Source: Companilactobacillus sp.
Lineage (GTDB): Bacteria; Bacillota; Bacilli; Lactobacillales; Lactobacillaceae
Length of the DNA stretch: 64,000 bases
Reading direction: 5' to 3'
Assembly (NCBI RefSeq): GCF_022484265.1
Contig: NZ_JAKVLR010000001.1
Span: forward strand, 2,232,001-2,296,000
Position 1 is the stretch's first letter. Each line of letters starts with the position of its first letter. The position numbers were made by a program, and so were the translations under genes. A model generated the notes under the pieces. The model was not told where the DNA came from and did not search any database. It was given only the letters and a program-made list of their open reading frames with translations. Shown one piece after another: positions 32,747 to 41,408 of the stretch.

Positions 32747-34616
32747 GGTTGATCCAACTCAAATTAGTTTTAGAATGCATGCAGAAGTGGACAATGAGGG
32801 AATAGATAAAGATTTTATTTTTACCTCAGACCGAAGTTGCATGGATCCTGTTTATCAATATGCATGTCGGATTCCTGAGTCGACAAATTTTTCAGTAGTG
32901 TTGGAAACAGATAATCCTAATGATGAATTATATATTGATGATTTTAATGAGACGGTCAGAGATGCTGATGTCGATCATCGAGATTTTCCAACCGATGGTA
33001 AAGGTTACCGTTATTCTCCGAATAAGATTGGATCTTCTGGACGGTATAAATGCTCTGTAAAAATTTTTAATAGAGGACGTAACGATCCTTACTATACTTT
33101 GAGCCCCGGTATGTATGGCTTAAGTGTAATTTCTAATGGAAGACGGTATTATTGTTCCATTGAAATAACTTTAAAGAATCTGATTTCGGATTCATCTTGG
33201 ATAAATATGGAACATGACATTGATGAAAAAATAAGTCAATTGTCTCGTAGCTCAGTTAAAAATTATAATATGAAATTTGCTGTTACCGATCAACGCCGAA
33301 AGCAGGATCCTCAAGATGAGGCTGCAGCTGATGATTTGATTCAAAATTCCAAACAGTTGACAGCAAATTTGCAAAAATTGCCTGAAATTCTTAGGTTTCA
33401 AATAAGAAAAGATTATAAATGGAAAGACAACAAAAAAAGTATTCGCACTGATGCCAAGTCATTGAAAATGATGACCAGGTATCCTGAAAGGACTGCTAAA
33501 GAATCCTTTTCTAGATATAATGCTTTAGATTATGATATTAAAGCAAACCAGTACATTAAATTTTCAATTGAATATCTTGCTAGATTTGTGAACAAGCGGA
33601 TAGATTATTATCAAAATATTTTAAAAAATGAATTGGATTTGATGAAAAATAATTCAAATCAAAACAACGGTTATTTATTTCAAAATGAGAAAGAAGAGCT
33701 AACGCAAAAGGTTAAACAGCTAACTCATATTCGTGCCGTTGCGAATCAAACTATCAGAAATAAAGTCTTTAAAGATGTTAAAAGTAAATTTCCAAATTCT
33801 ATTCCAAAAACGATTATTCTAAATCCGGTGTATCGTAATATTTTCAATCAGTATGAGAATGTTAGAGTCAAAAAATACCAACTTTCATTAACTGAGACCA
33901 ATAGGATCAATTGGAAACCAACACATGAAATCTATGAAATTTGGTCATGTTTGACTTTGGTGGATCTTTTCTTAAGTGACGGTTATAACATTGTTGAAGA
34001 TTGGGATTTAGGGAATAGATATGATTCCATTCAACGTTTCACAGACGGTGCCAACATCACGATTGAAAATCCTGAAAAACACTATTTGCTTAAAATTACT
34101 TATAATCAGAGAATAGAAAATAATTCAGTGCCAAATTTTACCGCCAGTAGCAAACACAATTATCCTGACATCAGAATTGATATCAAAGTCAAGGATAATT
34201 ACGTTGGATCAATTATTTTAGATACAAAGTATCGATCAATTTATCAAGTAGTACTTGGTAAAAAAGTAAACGAGTCGACGGAAGAAAATGGCTCTTCAAA
34301 ATATGAAAAAGGTTCTTCAAATTTGGGACAATTGATTTCATATAAAGATTTTATAAGAAATAAAAAATTTGATTCAAAGGAAAAGACCGTTATTTGCGTA
34401 TATGCGTTATTACCTGATATTCCCAAGAAAGTATGGGGGAGGTTAAAAGGTAAGATGGATTGGGTGGAAAAAGAAAAAGATGTATTCATAAAGCCATTTA
34501 AGCGAACTAACGAGGTTGATCCAATTAGCAGTGAGGATCGTGTTGAGGGTCACAATATCATCGAATGTATCAATACTGCAATTGACGAACGTGTTAAATC
34601 TCTGAAAAAAATTTAG
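32730..34616 (+). CDS. DUF2357 / PD-(D/E)XK nuclease, McrC-like partner
   Basis: A 628-residue protein. Residues about 1-270 correspond to a DUF2357-type beta-rich region, with a helical, coiled-coil-prone middle (about 270-350). The C-terminal nuclease has the PD-(D/E)XK core PDIRIDI...GSIILDTKYRSIYQ (about 470-500). It overlaps the McrB-like gene by 17 bases, so the two form one unit. The expected role is the endonuclease arm of a type IV-like (McrBC-type) system cutting modified or foreign DNA. AAAGGATTTG precedes ATG 32730. Which DNA is recognised cannot be told. Confidence 0.82.
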   Translation: MNSPFKVDPTQISFRMHAEVDNEGIDKDFIFTSDRSCMDPVYQYACRIPESTNFSVVLETDNPNDELYIDDFNETVRDADVDHRDFPTDGKGYRYSPNKIGSSGRYKCSVKIFNRGRNDPYYTLSPGMYGLSVISNGRRYYCSIEITLKNLISDSSWINMEHDIDEKISQLSRSSVKNYNMKFAVTDQRRKQDPQDEAAADDLIQNSKQLTANLQKLPEILRFQIRKDYKWKDNKKSIRTDAKSLKMMTRYPERTAKESFSRYNALDYDIKANQYIKFSIEYLARFVNKRIDYYQNILKNELDLMKNNSNQNNGYLFQNEKEELTQKVKQLTHIRAVANQTIRNKVFKDVKSKFPNSIPKTIILNPVYRNIFNQYENVRVKKYQLSLTETNRINWKPTHEIYEIWSCLTLVDLFLSDGYNIVEDWDLGNRYDSIQRFTDGANITIENPEKHYLLKITYNQRIENNSVPNFTASSKHNYPDIRIDIKVKDNYVGSIILDTKYRSIYQVVLGKKVNESTEENGSSKYEKGSSNLGQLISYKDFIRNKKFDSKEKTVICVYALLPDIPKKVWGRLKGKMDWVEKEKDVFIKPFKRTNEVDPISSEDRVEGHNIIECINTAIDERVKSLKKI

Positions 34617-34624
34617 AAAATATT

Positions 34625-34660
34625 AGCTATGATTCTGTTTTTAAGAATCATGGCTTTTTT
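34625..34660 (+). terminator. terminator of the McrBC-like operon
   Basis: AGCTATGATTCT pairs with AGAATCATGGCT (one wobble), followed by TTTTTT. Confidence 0.85.
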
Positions 34661-34697
34661 ACTATACCAATATCCCAAAAAATCAAACCAACCTAAA

Positions 34698-34721
34698 AAT
34701 ATATCATAAAAATGACATATA
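34698..34721. promoter_or_regulatory. CcpN-like boxes upstream of ppsA
   Basis: The minus strand of 34698-34708 reads TATGATATATT, a full match to the B. subtilis CcpN consensus TRTGHYATAYW. The plus strand of 34711-34721 reads AATGACATATA, 10 of 11. They lie about 70-90 bases before the predicted -10. Inferred by consensus only. Confidence 0.45.
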
Positions 34722-34804
34722 CCAACCGAAATTAAAATTTCTATATGGAATAATTTTTTACCCCTTAATTTTTTCCCCTCAATGGTCTACAATTAAATTG
34801 TGAA

Positions 34805-34818
34805 TGTAATCGCTTTCA
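34805..34818 (+). promoter_or_regulatory. cre site (CcpA) in the ppsA promoter
   Basis: TGTAATCGCTTTCA fits the catabolite-responsive element TGnAAnCGnTnnCA. A probable -10 TACAAT is at 34788-34793, so the site lies at about the transcription start. CcpA binding there would repress ppsA on preferred sugars. Confidence 0.75.
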
Positions 34819-34876
34819 CAACGAACGACGTTTTATCCGGACAAGATTTTATCTAAAATCACAAGGGGGAAATATC

Positions 34877-37276
34877 ATGAGTGACCGCAATACAGCAAAT
34901 GTTTTATGGTTCGACGAACTACATCGATCAGATGTTAACTTAGTGGGTGGTAAATCATCCTCACTAGGAGAAATGACTTCTTCAATGGATGTACCAGTAC
35001 CCTATGGTTATGCAACAACCGCTGCTGCCTATAGATATTTTATGGAAGCAACAGGATTGAACAAAAAAGTTAACGAGTTGTTAGATGGTCTTCAAGACTA
35101 TGAAAATTCTGATCAACTCCGCGACACTTGTAAACAGATCCGTGATTTGATCGTGGGTGCTAAAATGCCAGATGATTTGGCAAAGGATATCAAGGATGCA
35201 TATGCTTCATTGTCTGAAAAAGTTGGACAAGCAGATCCTTTCGTAGCCATCAGATCATCCGCTACAGCTGAAGATCTACCCGATGCATCATTTGCCGGAC
35301 AACAGGAATCATATTTAAACATCAAGGGAGCAGATGACGTTGTAGATCGTGTTCAACAATGCTATTCATCATTATTTACTGACCGTGCAACTTACTATCG
35401 TCATAAACAACAATTCCCATATGAAAAAGTTGCTTTATCAGCAGCTATTCAAATGATGGTCTTTTCAAAATCATCAGGTGTTATGTTCTCTGTTAACGTT
35501 GCAAATGGTGACGATACAAAACTTGTTGTCGATTCAATTCGTGGATTAGGTGAATATATCGTTTTAGGTAAAGTTACACCTAACCACTTTGTAGTCGATA
35601 AGGAATCAATGAAGATCGTTGAAAAAAATGTTGTTAAACAAACAGTTGAATTAACACGTCTTCCAGGCGGTGGAACTAAAGAAGAAAAAGTTCCAGAAGA
35701 TTTGCAAGACAAACAATCAATTACTGATGAACAAGTAATCGAATTGGCTGGCTATGTAAAGAAGATCGAAAAACATTACGGCTGCTACATGGACATGGAA
35801 TTCGCTTTGGATTCCAATACAAACCGCTTGTGGATCGTTCAAGCACGGCCAGAAACTGTTTGGTCACAACGTAACAAGGATAAGAATAACGACGATGATG
35901 GGGATGAGAACGTGGTATCAGAATCAGATGCTAAAGTTATGGTACGTGGATTGCCAGCAAGTCCTGGACTATCAAGCGGTACAGTTCACGTAATCGATGA
36001 TCCTAAGGATATCGATCAATTCAAACAAGGCGAAGTTCTGGTAACCGTCATGACATCTCCTGATTGGGTACCTGCAATGAAGAAAGCTGCAGCTATCATC
36101 ACTAATAATGGTGGTATGACTTGTCACGCAGCTATCGTTTCTCGTGAAATGCAGATTCCATGTATCGTTGGTACTGAAAGTCGTGGTGCCACAGCTACAG
36201 ACGTATTCAAGACTGGCGATGTAGTTACAGTTGATGCTAAAAATGGTGTAGTTTACGAAGGTAAAGTTTCTTCAATGCTTAAAAAAGCTGCTCCAGAACA
36301 AGCAGGCGGCCAAGTTGTGGCTGCTGAAACATTTGCTCCAACAGCCACACGTGTCATGATGAACTTAGGTGACCCTGACTTGGCAGAGAAGTACTCGACA
36401 TTGCCAGCAGACGGTATTGGTCTAATGCGTGAGGAATTCTTGTGGACAACATTTATCCATGAACACCCACTATATCTCATTGACCAAGGCCATCCTGAAA
36501 AAGTTGTCGACATGCTATCGGCAGGTATTTCTAAGGTTGCTCGTGCAATGGCCCCTCGTCCAATGGTATTACGTCTTTCAGACTTCAAGTCAAGCGAATA
36601 TCGTAATCTAAAAGGTGGAGACAAGTATGAACCAGAAGAACCAGCTGACTTATTAGGTTGGCGTGGCGCTTCACGTTACTACGATCCAAAATATATCAAT
36701 GCCTTCAAGCTTGAATTGGAAGCTGTTAAAAAAGTTCGTGAAGAATACGGTTTGAAGAATTTGAACATTATGATTCCATTCGTCAGAACTGTTGAAGAAG
36801 CTAGAAAAGTTACAACAATTATTAAAGATCAAGGCTTAGTTCGTGGTCCTGACTTCAAGATCTACATGATGGCTGAAATTCCATCAAACATCATCCTGGC
36901 TGATCAATTTAACCAATATGTTGATGGCTACTCAATTGGTTCAAATGACCTTGCAATGTTGATCCTTGGATGCGATCGTAACAATGATACAGTTTCACCA
37001 TTGTTTGACGAACGTAACTTAGCAGTTAAACGTGCAATCCGTCACTTGATCAAGGCAGCTCACAAAGATGGCAAGACAGTCTCAATTTGTGGTCAAGCTC
37101 CTTCAGAATATCCAGAATTTACAGACTTCTTGATCAGAAGCGGTATCGACTACGTTTCAGTTAACCCAGATATGGTTAAGGAAACAAAACGCAATGTCGC
37201 ACACTTTGAACAACGTATCATGTTGGACAAGGCAACTGGCAGGGGTTTGCAAGATCCAACTGACTATGAATGGTAG
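34877..37276 (+). CDS. ppsA: phosphoenolpyruvate synthase
   Basis: A 799-residue enzyme that makes PEP from pyruvate with ATP going to AMP and phosphate. The N-terminal ATP-binding domain (GGKSSSLGEM; RSSATAEDLPDASFAGQQES partly quoted) is followed by the phosphohistidine domain (GGMTCHAAIVSREM near residue 420) and a C-terminal PEP-binding barrel with SICGQAPSEYPEF. Full length. It allows gluconeogenesis from lactate or pyruvate. CAAGGGGGAAATATC precedes ATG 34877. Control by a cre site and CcpN-like boxes is predicted, and a CcpN gene lies at 48.2 kb. Confidence 0.95.
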   Translation: MSDRNTANVLWFDELHRSDVNLVGGKSSSLGEMTSSMDVPVPYGYATTAAAYRYFMEATGLNKKVNELLDGLQDYENSDQLRDTCKQIRDLIVGAKMPDDLAKDIKDAYASLSEKVGQADPFVAIRSSATAEDLPDASFAGQQESYLNIKGADDVVDRVQQCYSSLFTDRATYYRHKQQFPYEKVALSAAIQMMVFSKSSGVMFSVNVANGDDTKLVVDSIRGLGEYIVLGKVTPNHFVVDKESMKIVEKNVVKQTVELTRLPGGGTKEEKVPEDLQDKQSITDEQVIELAGYVKKIEKHYGCYMDMEFALDSNTNRLWIVQARPETVWSQRNKDKNNDDDGDENVVSESDAKVMVRGLPASPGLSSGTVHVIDDPKDIDQFKQGEVLVTVMTSPDWVPAMKKAAAIITNNGGMTCHAAIVSREMQIPCIVGTESRGATATDVFKTGDVVTVDAKNGVVYEGKVSSMLKKAAPEQAGGQVVAAETFAPTATRVMMNLGDPDLAEKYSTLPADGIGLMREEFLWTTFIHEHPLYLIDQGHPEKVVDMLSAGISKVARAMAPRPMVLRLSDFKSSEYRNLKGGDKYEPEEPADLLGWRGASRYYDPKYINAFKLELEAVKKVREEYGLKNLNIMIPFVRTVEEARKVTTIIKDQGLVRGPDFKIYMMAEIPSNIILADQFNQYVDGYSIGSNDLAMLILGCDRNNDTVSPLFDERNLAVKRAIRHLIKAAHKDGKTVSICGQAPSEYPEFTDFLIRSGIDYVSVNPDMVKETKRNVAHFEQRIMLDKATGRGLQDPTDYEW

Positions 37277-37290
37277 TCAAATATTAATGT

Positions 37291-37340
37291 AAAAAATCGA
37301 GAGAACTGACTAGTCAAAGTTGGCTCTCTTTGATTTTTTA
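37291..37340 (+). terminator. terminator of ppsA
   Basis: AAAAATCGAGAG and CTCTCTTTGATTTTTT pair around an inner ACTGACTAGTCA segment. Confidence 0.7.
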
Positions 37341-37415
37341 CAGCTCGGGTTGGTTGATATGTATATCGCTACAAATATTTTTGACCATATGCTAGACTTA
37401 AATTAAACCAAATAA

Positions 37416-37500
37416 GCACTAGGGGTGTTTCCAAAGAAACTGAGATAGGCTATACCTGATCCCTTTGAACCTGTAAGTTAATGCTTGCGTAGGAAAGTGC
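37416..37500 (+). promoter_or_regulatory. TPP riboswitch (THI element)
   Basis: Closing stem GCACT (37416-37420) with AGTGC (37496-37500). The conserved cores are AGGGGTG, AAACTGAGA, ACCTGATCC and GTTAATGCTTGCGTAGGAAA. Thiamine diphosphate binding should favour the terminator hairpin that follows and switch off thiMDE. Confidence 0.93.
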
Positions 37501-37518
37501 GATAATCTGGGCAAACGT

Positions 37519-37562
37519 AAGCCACGATTCTAAATCCTACGATTAGAACCGTGGCTTTTTCT
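37519..37562 (+). terminator. riboswitch-controlled attenuator
   Basis: AAGCCACGATTCTAA pairs with TTAGAACCGTGGCTT, then T run, between the TPP riboswitch and thiM. Confidence 0.85.
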
Positions 37563-37580
37563 ATAATCTGGAGGAAAAAC

Positions 37581-38381
37581 ATGCAAATCGATTTATTACA
37601 AAAGGTAAGAACTGATAATCCAATGGTGTTAAATATCGCAAACTCAGTAACTCAAGGCGACGTTGCAAATGCAATCAGCGCCATTGGTGCATCTCCATTA
37701 ATGACTAACTATGACCAAGAATTGAAGACTTTGGCACAATTTGCCAACGGGATCTGTATCAATATTGGGACGTTAGACCAACGTCAAAACGAACTCAGCA
37801 AGTCGTTGCTCAAGTTAGCCAATGATTTTAACAAACCAGTTGTCCTTGATCCCGTGGGAATTGGAGCCGTACCTGAACGTTTGAACTTTGTTGAAGAACT
37901 ATTTCAAGCTGGTAAACCCACGATCATTCGTGGAAATGCTGGAGAAGTTGCTAGTTTAGTGGGTGCATCGTGGTCTGCTAAGGGAATTGATTCGATCGAT
38001 GATGGACAAAGCCAATCAGTTGATGAGATCGCTAAAGACTGTGCCAAAAAGTTCTCTTGCGTTACAGTCGTAACTGGTGTGACTGACACGATTGCTACAG
38101 ATACCTCAATTGCCCATGTCTACAACGGCCACAAGATGTTTACGACTCGAGTGGGAACTGGTGACATGCTATCCAGCATAATTGCGGTATTTGCTGGTGT
38201 CTCTGATAATGATTACTTTGAAGCTGCCAAGATGGCTAGTCTGGTATTTAGTCTTTCTGGTGAATTAGTAATGAAGGAAAGTCCTAACATTGGACCATCA
38301 GAATTTGGCGGACGTTTGCTCGACCAACTTTATAACATTACAGTTGAAGATGTGAAGAAATGGGGTAAATACGATGAATGA
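37581..38381 (+). CDS. thiM: hydroxyethylthiazole kinase
   Basis: A 266-residue ribokinase-like enzyme that phosphorylates 4-methyl-5-hydroxyethylthiazole for thiamine salvage. VLDPVGIGAVPER, TIIRGNAGEV and the anion-hole loop GTGDMLSS are visible. The position that is Cys in B. subtilis ThiM (G-T-G-C) is Asp here, as in most ribokinase-fold enzymes. ATG 37581 follows TGGAGGAAAAAC; an earlier in-frame start lies in the attenuator and is rejected. First gene of thiM-thiD-thiE under the TPP riboswitch. Confidence 0.95.
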   Translation: MQIDLLQKVRTDNPMVLNIANSVTQGDVANAISAIGASPLMTNYDQELKTLAQFANGICINIGTLDQRQNELSKSLLKLANDFNKPVVLDPVGIGAVPERLNFVEELFQAGKPTIIRGNAGEVASLVGASWSAKGIDSIDDGQSQSVDEIAKDCAKKFSCVTVVTGVTDTIATDTSIAHVYNGHKMFTTRVGTGDMLSSIIAVFAGVSDNDYFEAAKMASLVFSLSGELVMKESPNIGPSEFGGRLLDQLYNITVEDVKKWGKYDE

Positions 38382-39201
38382 TATAAATAGTTTTCCTCAG
38401 ACGCTAACGATTGCTGGAACTGACAGTGGTGGTGGTGCCGGAATCATGGCAGATATGAAAACGATGCAAGAATGTGGTGTTTTTTCAACGGCTGTCGTAG
38501 TTGCAGTTACCGCTCAAAACACAATTGGCGTGCAAGATTTTCAAGCATTATCTCCAAAGATGATCAACGAGCAGTTTGACTCGATCCATGACGACTTTGA
38601 GATCAAAGCTTGCAAGACAGGGATGCTCGCAGATGCAGAGCACGTGGAATTAGTGTATAACAACTTGAACAAATATGATTTTGGCCCATTTGTGCTTGAT
38701 CCAGTTATGATTGCTAAAGGTGGAGCCCAGCTGATTTCTGATGAGGGAATCGATCTGATCAAAACTAAATTGATCAAATTAGCAACGCTCGTAACGCCCA
38801 ATATGCCTGAAGCTGAGGCTTTGATTGGTTCAAAGATCGAAAGCCAAAGCGGTATGCTAGTTGCTGCCAAGAAAATTCAGAAGCTTGGTGCCAAGAACGT
38901 CTTGATCAAAGGAGGTCATGGCGATTCTGAAATGGTTAGAGATATCGTCTTGCTTGAAAATGGCGACAGTTTTTGGATGAATTCCAAACGAGTGCACACA
39001 GTTAGAACTCACGGAACTGGCGATACAATTTCTTCAGCCATTGTGTCACGCTTGGCACTAGGCGATTCGATGAAGGATGCCATTTTATTTGGTAAAGATT
39101 TTGTCGAGGCAGCTATCAAAAATACTATTCAAGTGGGACATGGTCATGGTCCATTAAATCATTGGGCTTATAATAAGGAGCACGATAAAGATGAAGTTTG
39201 A
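38374..39201 (+). CDS. thiD: HMP/HMP-phosphate kinase
   Basis: A 275-residue kinase that phosphorylates hydroxymethylpyrimidine and its monophosphate. It begins with TLTIAGTDSGGGAGIMADMK and has FVLDPVMIAKGG and the HGTGDTISSAI loop, where Asp again replaces the common Cys. It overlaps thiM by 8 bases and thiE by 11, so the three are translated together. It supplies HMP-PP to ThiE. Confidence 0.95.
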   Translation: MNDINSFPQTLTIAGTDSGGGAGIMADMKTMQECGVFSTAVVVAVTAQNTIGVQDFQALSPKMINEQFDSIHDDFEIKACKTGMLADAEHVELVYNNLNKYDFGPFVLDPVMIAKGGAQLISDEGIDLIKTKLIKLATLVTPNMPEAEALIGSKIESQSGMLVAAKKIQKLGAKNVLIKGGHGDSEMVRDIVLLENGDSFWMNSKRVHTVRTHGTGDTISSAIVSRLALGDSMKDAILFGKDFVEAAIKNTIQVGHGHGPLNHWAYNKEHDKDEV

Positions 39202-39832
39202 TCCAGATATGTTGAAGGCTTATTTTGTCTGTGGAAGTCAGGACTTAATAGGTCAGGATTTTGAAAAGCTATTAGAACAGTGTATTGAAAGTGGCATCAC
39301 GGCGTTTCAATACCGAGATAAAGGAAACTCAAAATTGACTGATGCTCAAAGATTAGACCTTGGTAGAAGTTTGCAGGAGATCTGTAAAGCTACCCACGTG
39401 CCATTTATCGTTGATGATGATGTTCAGATGGCCAACGCACTCAACGCTGACGGTGTTCACGTGGGTCAAAAAGACGAACGGATCACCAAAGTTGTTCAAG
39501 AAGCAGCTCCAGGAATGATCATTGGGCTCTCTTGTCAAACCGTCGAACAAGTTCATCAAGCTAATAAGATTGATCGAATTGACTATATCGGTGCTGGTCC
39601 AATTTTTCCAACTTCTTCTAAAAATGATGCAGTGGCTCCAATGGGGTTACCTCTGATGAAAGAAATGTCTCAAGTAAGTCGGGTGCCGTTCGTTGCCATT
39701 GGTGGAATCGACGATGAAAATGTCTACGACCTGAAGCCCAATGGGGCAGTCGGTGCTGCTTTTATTTCTTTGGTCACGAAGTCAAACGATGTCGACCGAA
39801 CTATCAAGAATGTTTTGAATGCATTTGCTTAG
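39191..39832 (+). CDS. thiE: thiamine-phosphate synthase
   Basis: A 213-residue TIM-barrel enzyme that joins HMP-PP and thiazole phosphate to thiamine phosphate. FQYRDKGNS, FIVDDDVQMANALNADGVHVGQ (partly quoted) and GAGPIFPTSSKNDA are characteristic. It overlaps thiD by 11 bases, with AAGGAGCACGATAAAG as ribosome site. thiC and thiG are absent, so this is a salvage operon that needs thiazole and HMP from outside. Confidence 0.95.
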   Translation: MKFDPDMLKAYFVCGSQDLIGQDFEKLLEQCIESGITAFQYRDKGNSKLTDAQRLDLGRSLQEICKATHVPFIVDDDVQMANALNADGVHVGQKDERITKVVQEAAPGMIIGLSCQTVEQVHQANKIDRIDYIGAGPIFPTSSKNDAVAPMGLPLMKEMSQVSRVPFVAIGGIDDENVYDLKPNGAVGAAFISLVTKSNDVDRTIKNVLNAFA

Positions 39833-39894
39833 CATACCTAGTGCATCTGCTTTTTTCGTGGTTAAATTGTAGTAGTACGGGTAAGGAGTTCAAT

Positions 39895-41232
39895 ATGCGA
39901 AAAACGTTAGAAATGCTGGGCGGCGGTGCCTTGAATTTAGTGGCCAACGCTGGCGTAGCGATACCATATTTCTTTGCATTAATGCTATACAATCAACACA
40001 AAACTGAGCCAGTCTTTGCACTGCCATTTTTGATGCTTTATACCTTTAGATGTATCGGAATGTTGTTGACGTCTCAGATTAAAAAGTCAGCTTCAACGAT
40101 GCTCAATGTTTCCAACTTGTTTGGGGTAATCGGTTCAATTGCACTGATGTTTTCTGGACAAGCATTCTTCGGCGTTCTTGGAGGAATTCTTTTAGGATTG
40201 TCATCATCTTGGACTTGGCCTTATTTTTTAACGATGAGGTCTCGTGGAAAACTTGATAATGAGTTTTCCATGGATAAGAAGCAATTGGCTTCATCCGGCG
40301 TAACGCTACTTATTTTATTGCTAGTGAGTTGGTGGGCAACGAAGACCAACGATATGGCGCTAGCGTTTGCCTTTTTAGCGGTCATGTTCTTATTGTCTTG
40401 GGTCGGTGGAGTCTTCATGAAACAAGAGATCGACTTTTATCATAACGACGATTACAAAGCGAAATTCGTTTCGCCAAGTCGAGTGATCCTCAATTTGGTT
40501 TACTTAACGATCTTAGTTATCTTAATGTTTTCAATCAGATATTCACGACTAACGACCACCTCGCATTATGTCGACTTGATCATGTGCATATTTGCAGCGA
40601 TTGTCTTTGGAATGTTGATCTATTACCAACTAGGACTGCATAAACGAATTTTTCCATTAAGCCTTGGTGCCATCAATCGTGGGATCGTCATGAACTTTTT
40701 ATTGCTATATTCTTCGTTTGATAGCACGCTACGGTTTGGTTTCAATTCCATGGTCATCGTGTTTGTCATCTATTTATTGGGATTTGAATTAGGACCAATG
40801 ATCTTGAAAAAACATGTTGAGTTGAGATTTCCGCTGTTGCTGATTGGACTTCTTTTGTCATTGTTCAACTTTGCACCAATTTACTTTATTGGACTGTTAT
40901 TCTGTGCAATCTTTGTCGGAGCCGACAATGTGATCTTAAACAACTCATTGTATAGCCATCCTAATTTAGATGGAGAAAGAGCATTTTTGATCAAGTATCA
41001 GTTGTCCAGTGTGGGTAACATCTCGCAACAATTGATCTACATGACGGCTATTTATATTCTCAGTTACTTCAATAACTTGAACGTTCTGTCATTTTTCAAC
41101 AGTACCGTAAAGGGTGCGACATATTCAATGCTTACGGGATTGCATACCGGGATCACACTAGAGATATTCGTCATCTCAAGTATTACTTACTACTGTATTT
41201 GGAAATTCTATCCAAAAAATCAATTATCATAA
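39895..41232 (+). CDS. MFS-like 12-helix membrane protein, unknown substrate
   Basis: A 445-residue membrane protein with about twelve helices and an MFS-like two-halves layout, but no clear motif A. ATG 39895 is chosen because GTAAGGAGTTCAAT precedes it. It follows thiE by 62 bases on the same strand with no good terminator between, so it may be read from the TPP-regulated transcript. That hints at uptake or export of thiamine or a precursor, but this is only positional. It ends at a strong terminator. Confidence 0.7.
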   Translation: MRKTLEMLGGGALNLVANAGVAIPYFFALMLYNQHKTEPVFALPFLMLYTFRCIGMLLTSQIKKSASTMLNVSNLFGVIGSIALMFSGQAFFGVLGGILLGLSSSWTWPYFLTMRSRGKLDNEFSMDKKQLASSGVTLLILLLVSWWATKTNDMALAFAFLAVMFLLSWVGGVFMKQEIDFYHNDDYKAKFVSPSRVILNLVYLTILVILMFSIRYSRLTTTSHYVDLIMCIFAAIVFGMLIYYQLGLHKRIFPLSLGAINRGIVMNFLLLYSSFDSTLRFGFNSMVIVFVIYLLGFELGPMILKKHVELRFPLLLIGLLLSLFNFAPIYFIGLLFCAIFVGADNVILNNSLYSHPNLDGERAFLIKYQLSSVGNISQQLIYMTAIYILSYFNNLNVLSFFNSTVKGATYSMLTGLHTGITLEIFVISSITYYCIWKFYPKNQLS

Positions 41233-41239
41233 ATTTTCT

Positions 41240-41269
41240 AAGCTACCCAATAATTTTGGGTAGCTTTTT
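41240..41269 (+). terminator. terminator
   Basis: AAGCTACCCAA-TAATT-TTGGGTAGCTTTTT. Confidence 0.9.
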
Positions 41270-41408
41270 GTATACATTCATTTGTTAAAAAAATTAAATA
41301 TTCCATGAACTAATTGATAACGTTCTTTACTTTTGCGCGTCTACAATATAGTTGAATCAATCGAGGACTATATTTACATTTACGCAATCATTGAGGAGGT
41401 GATTGTTC

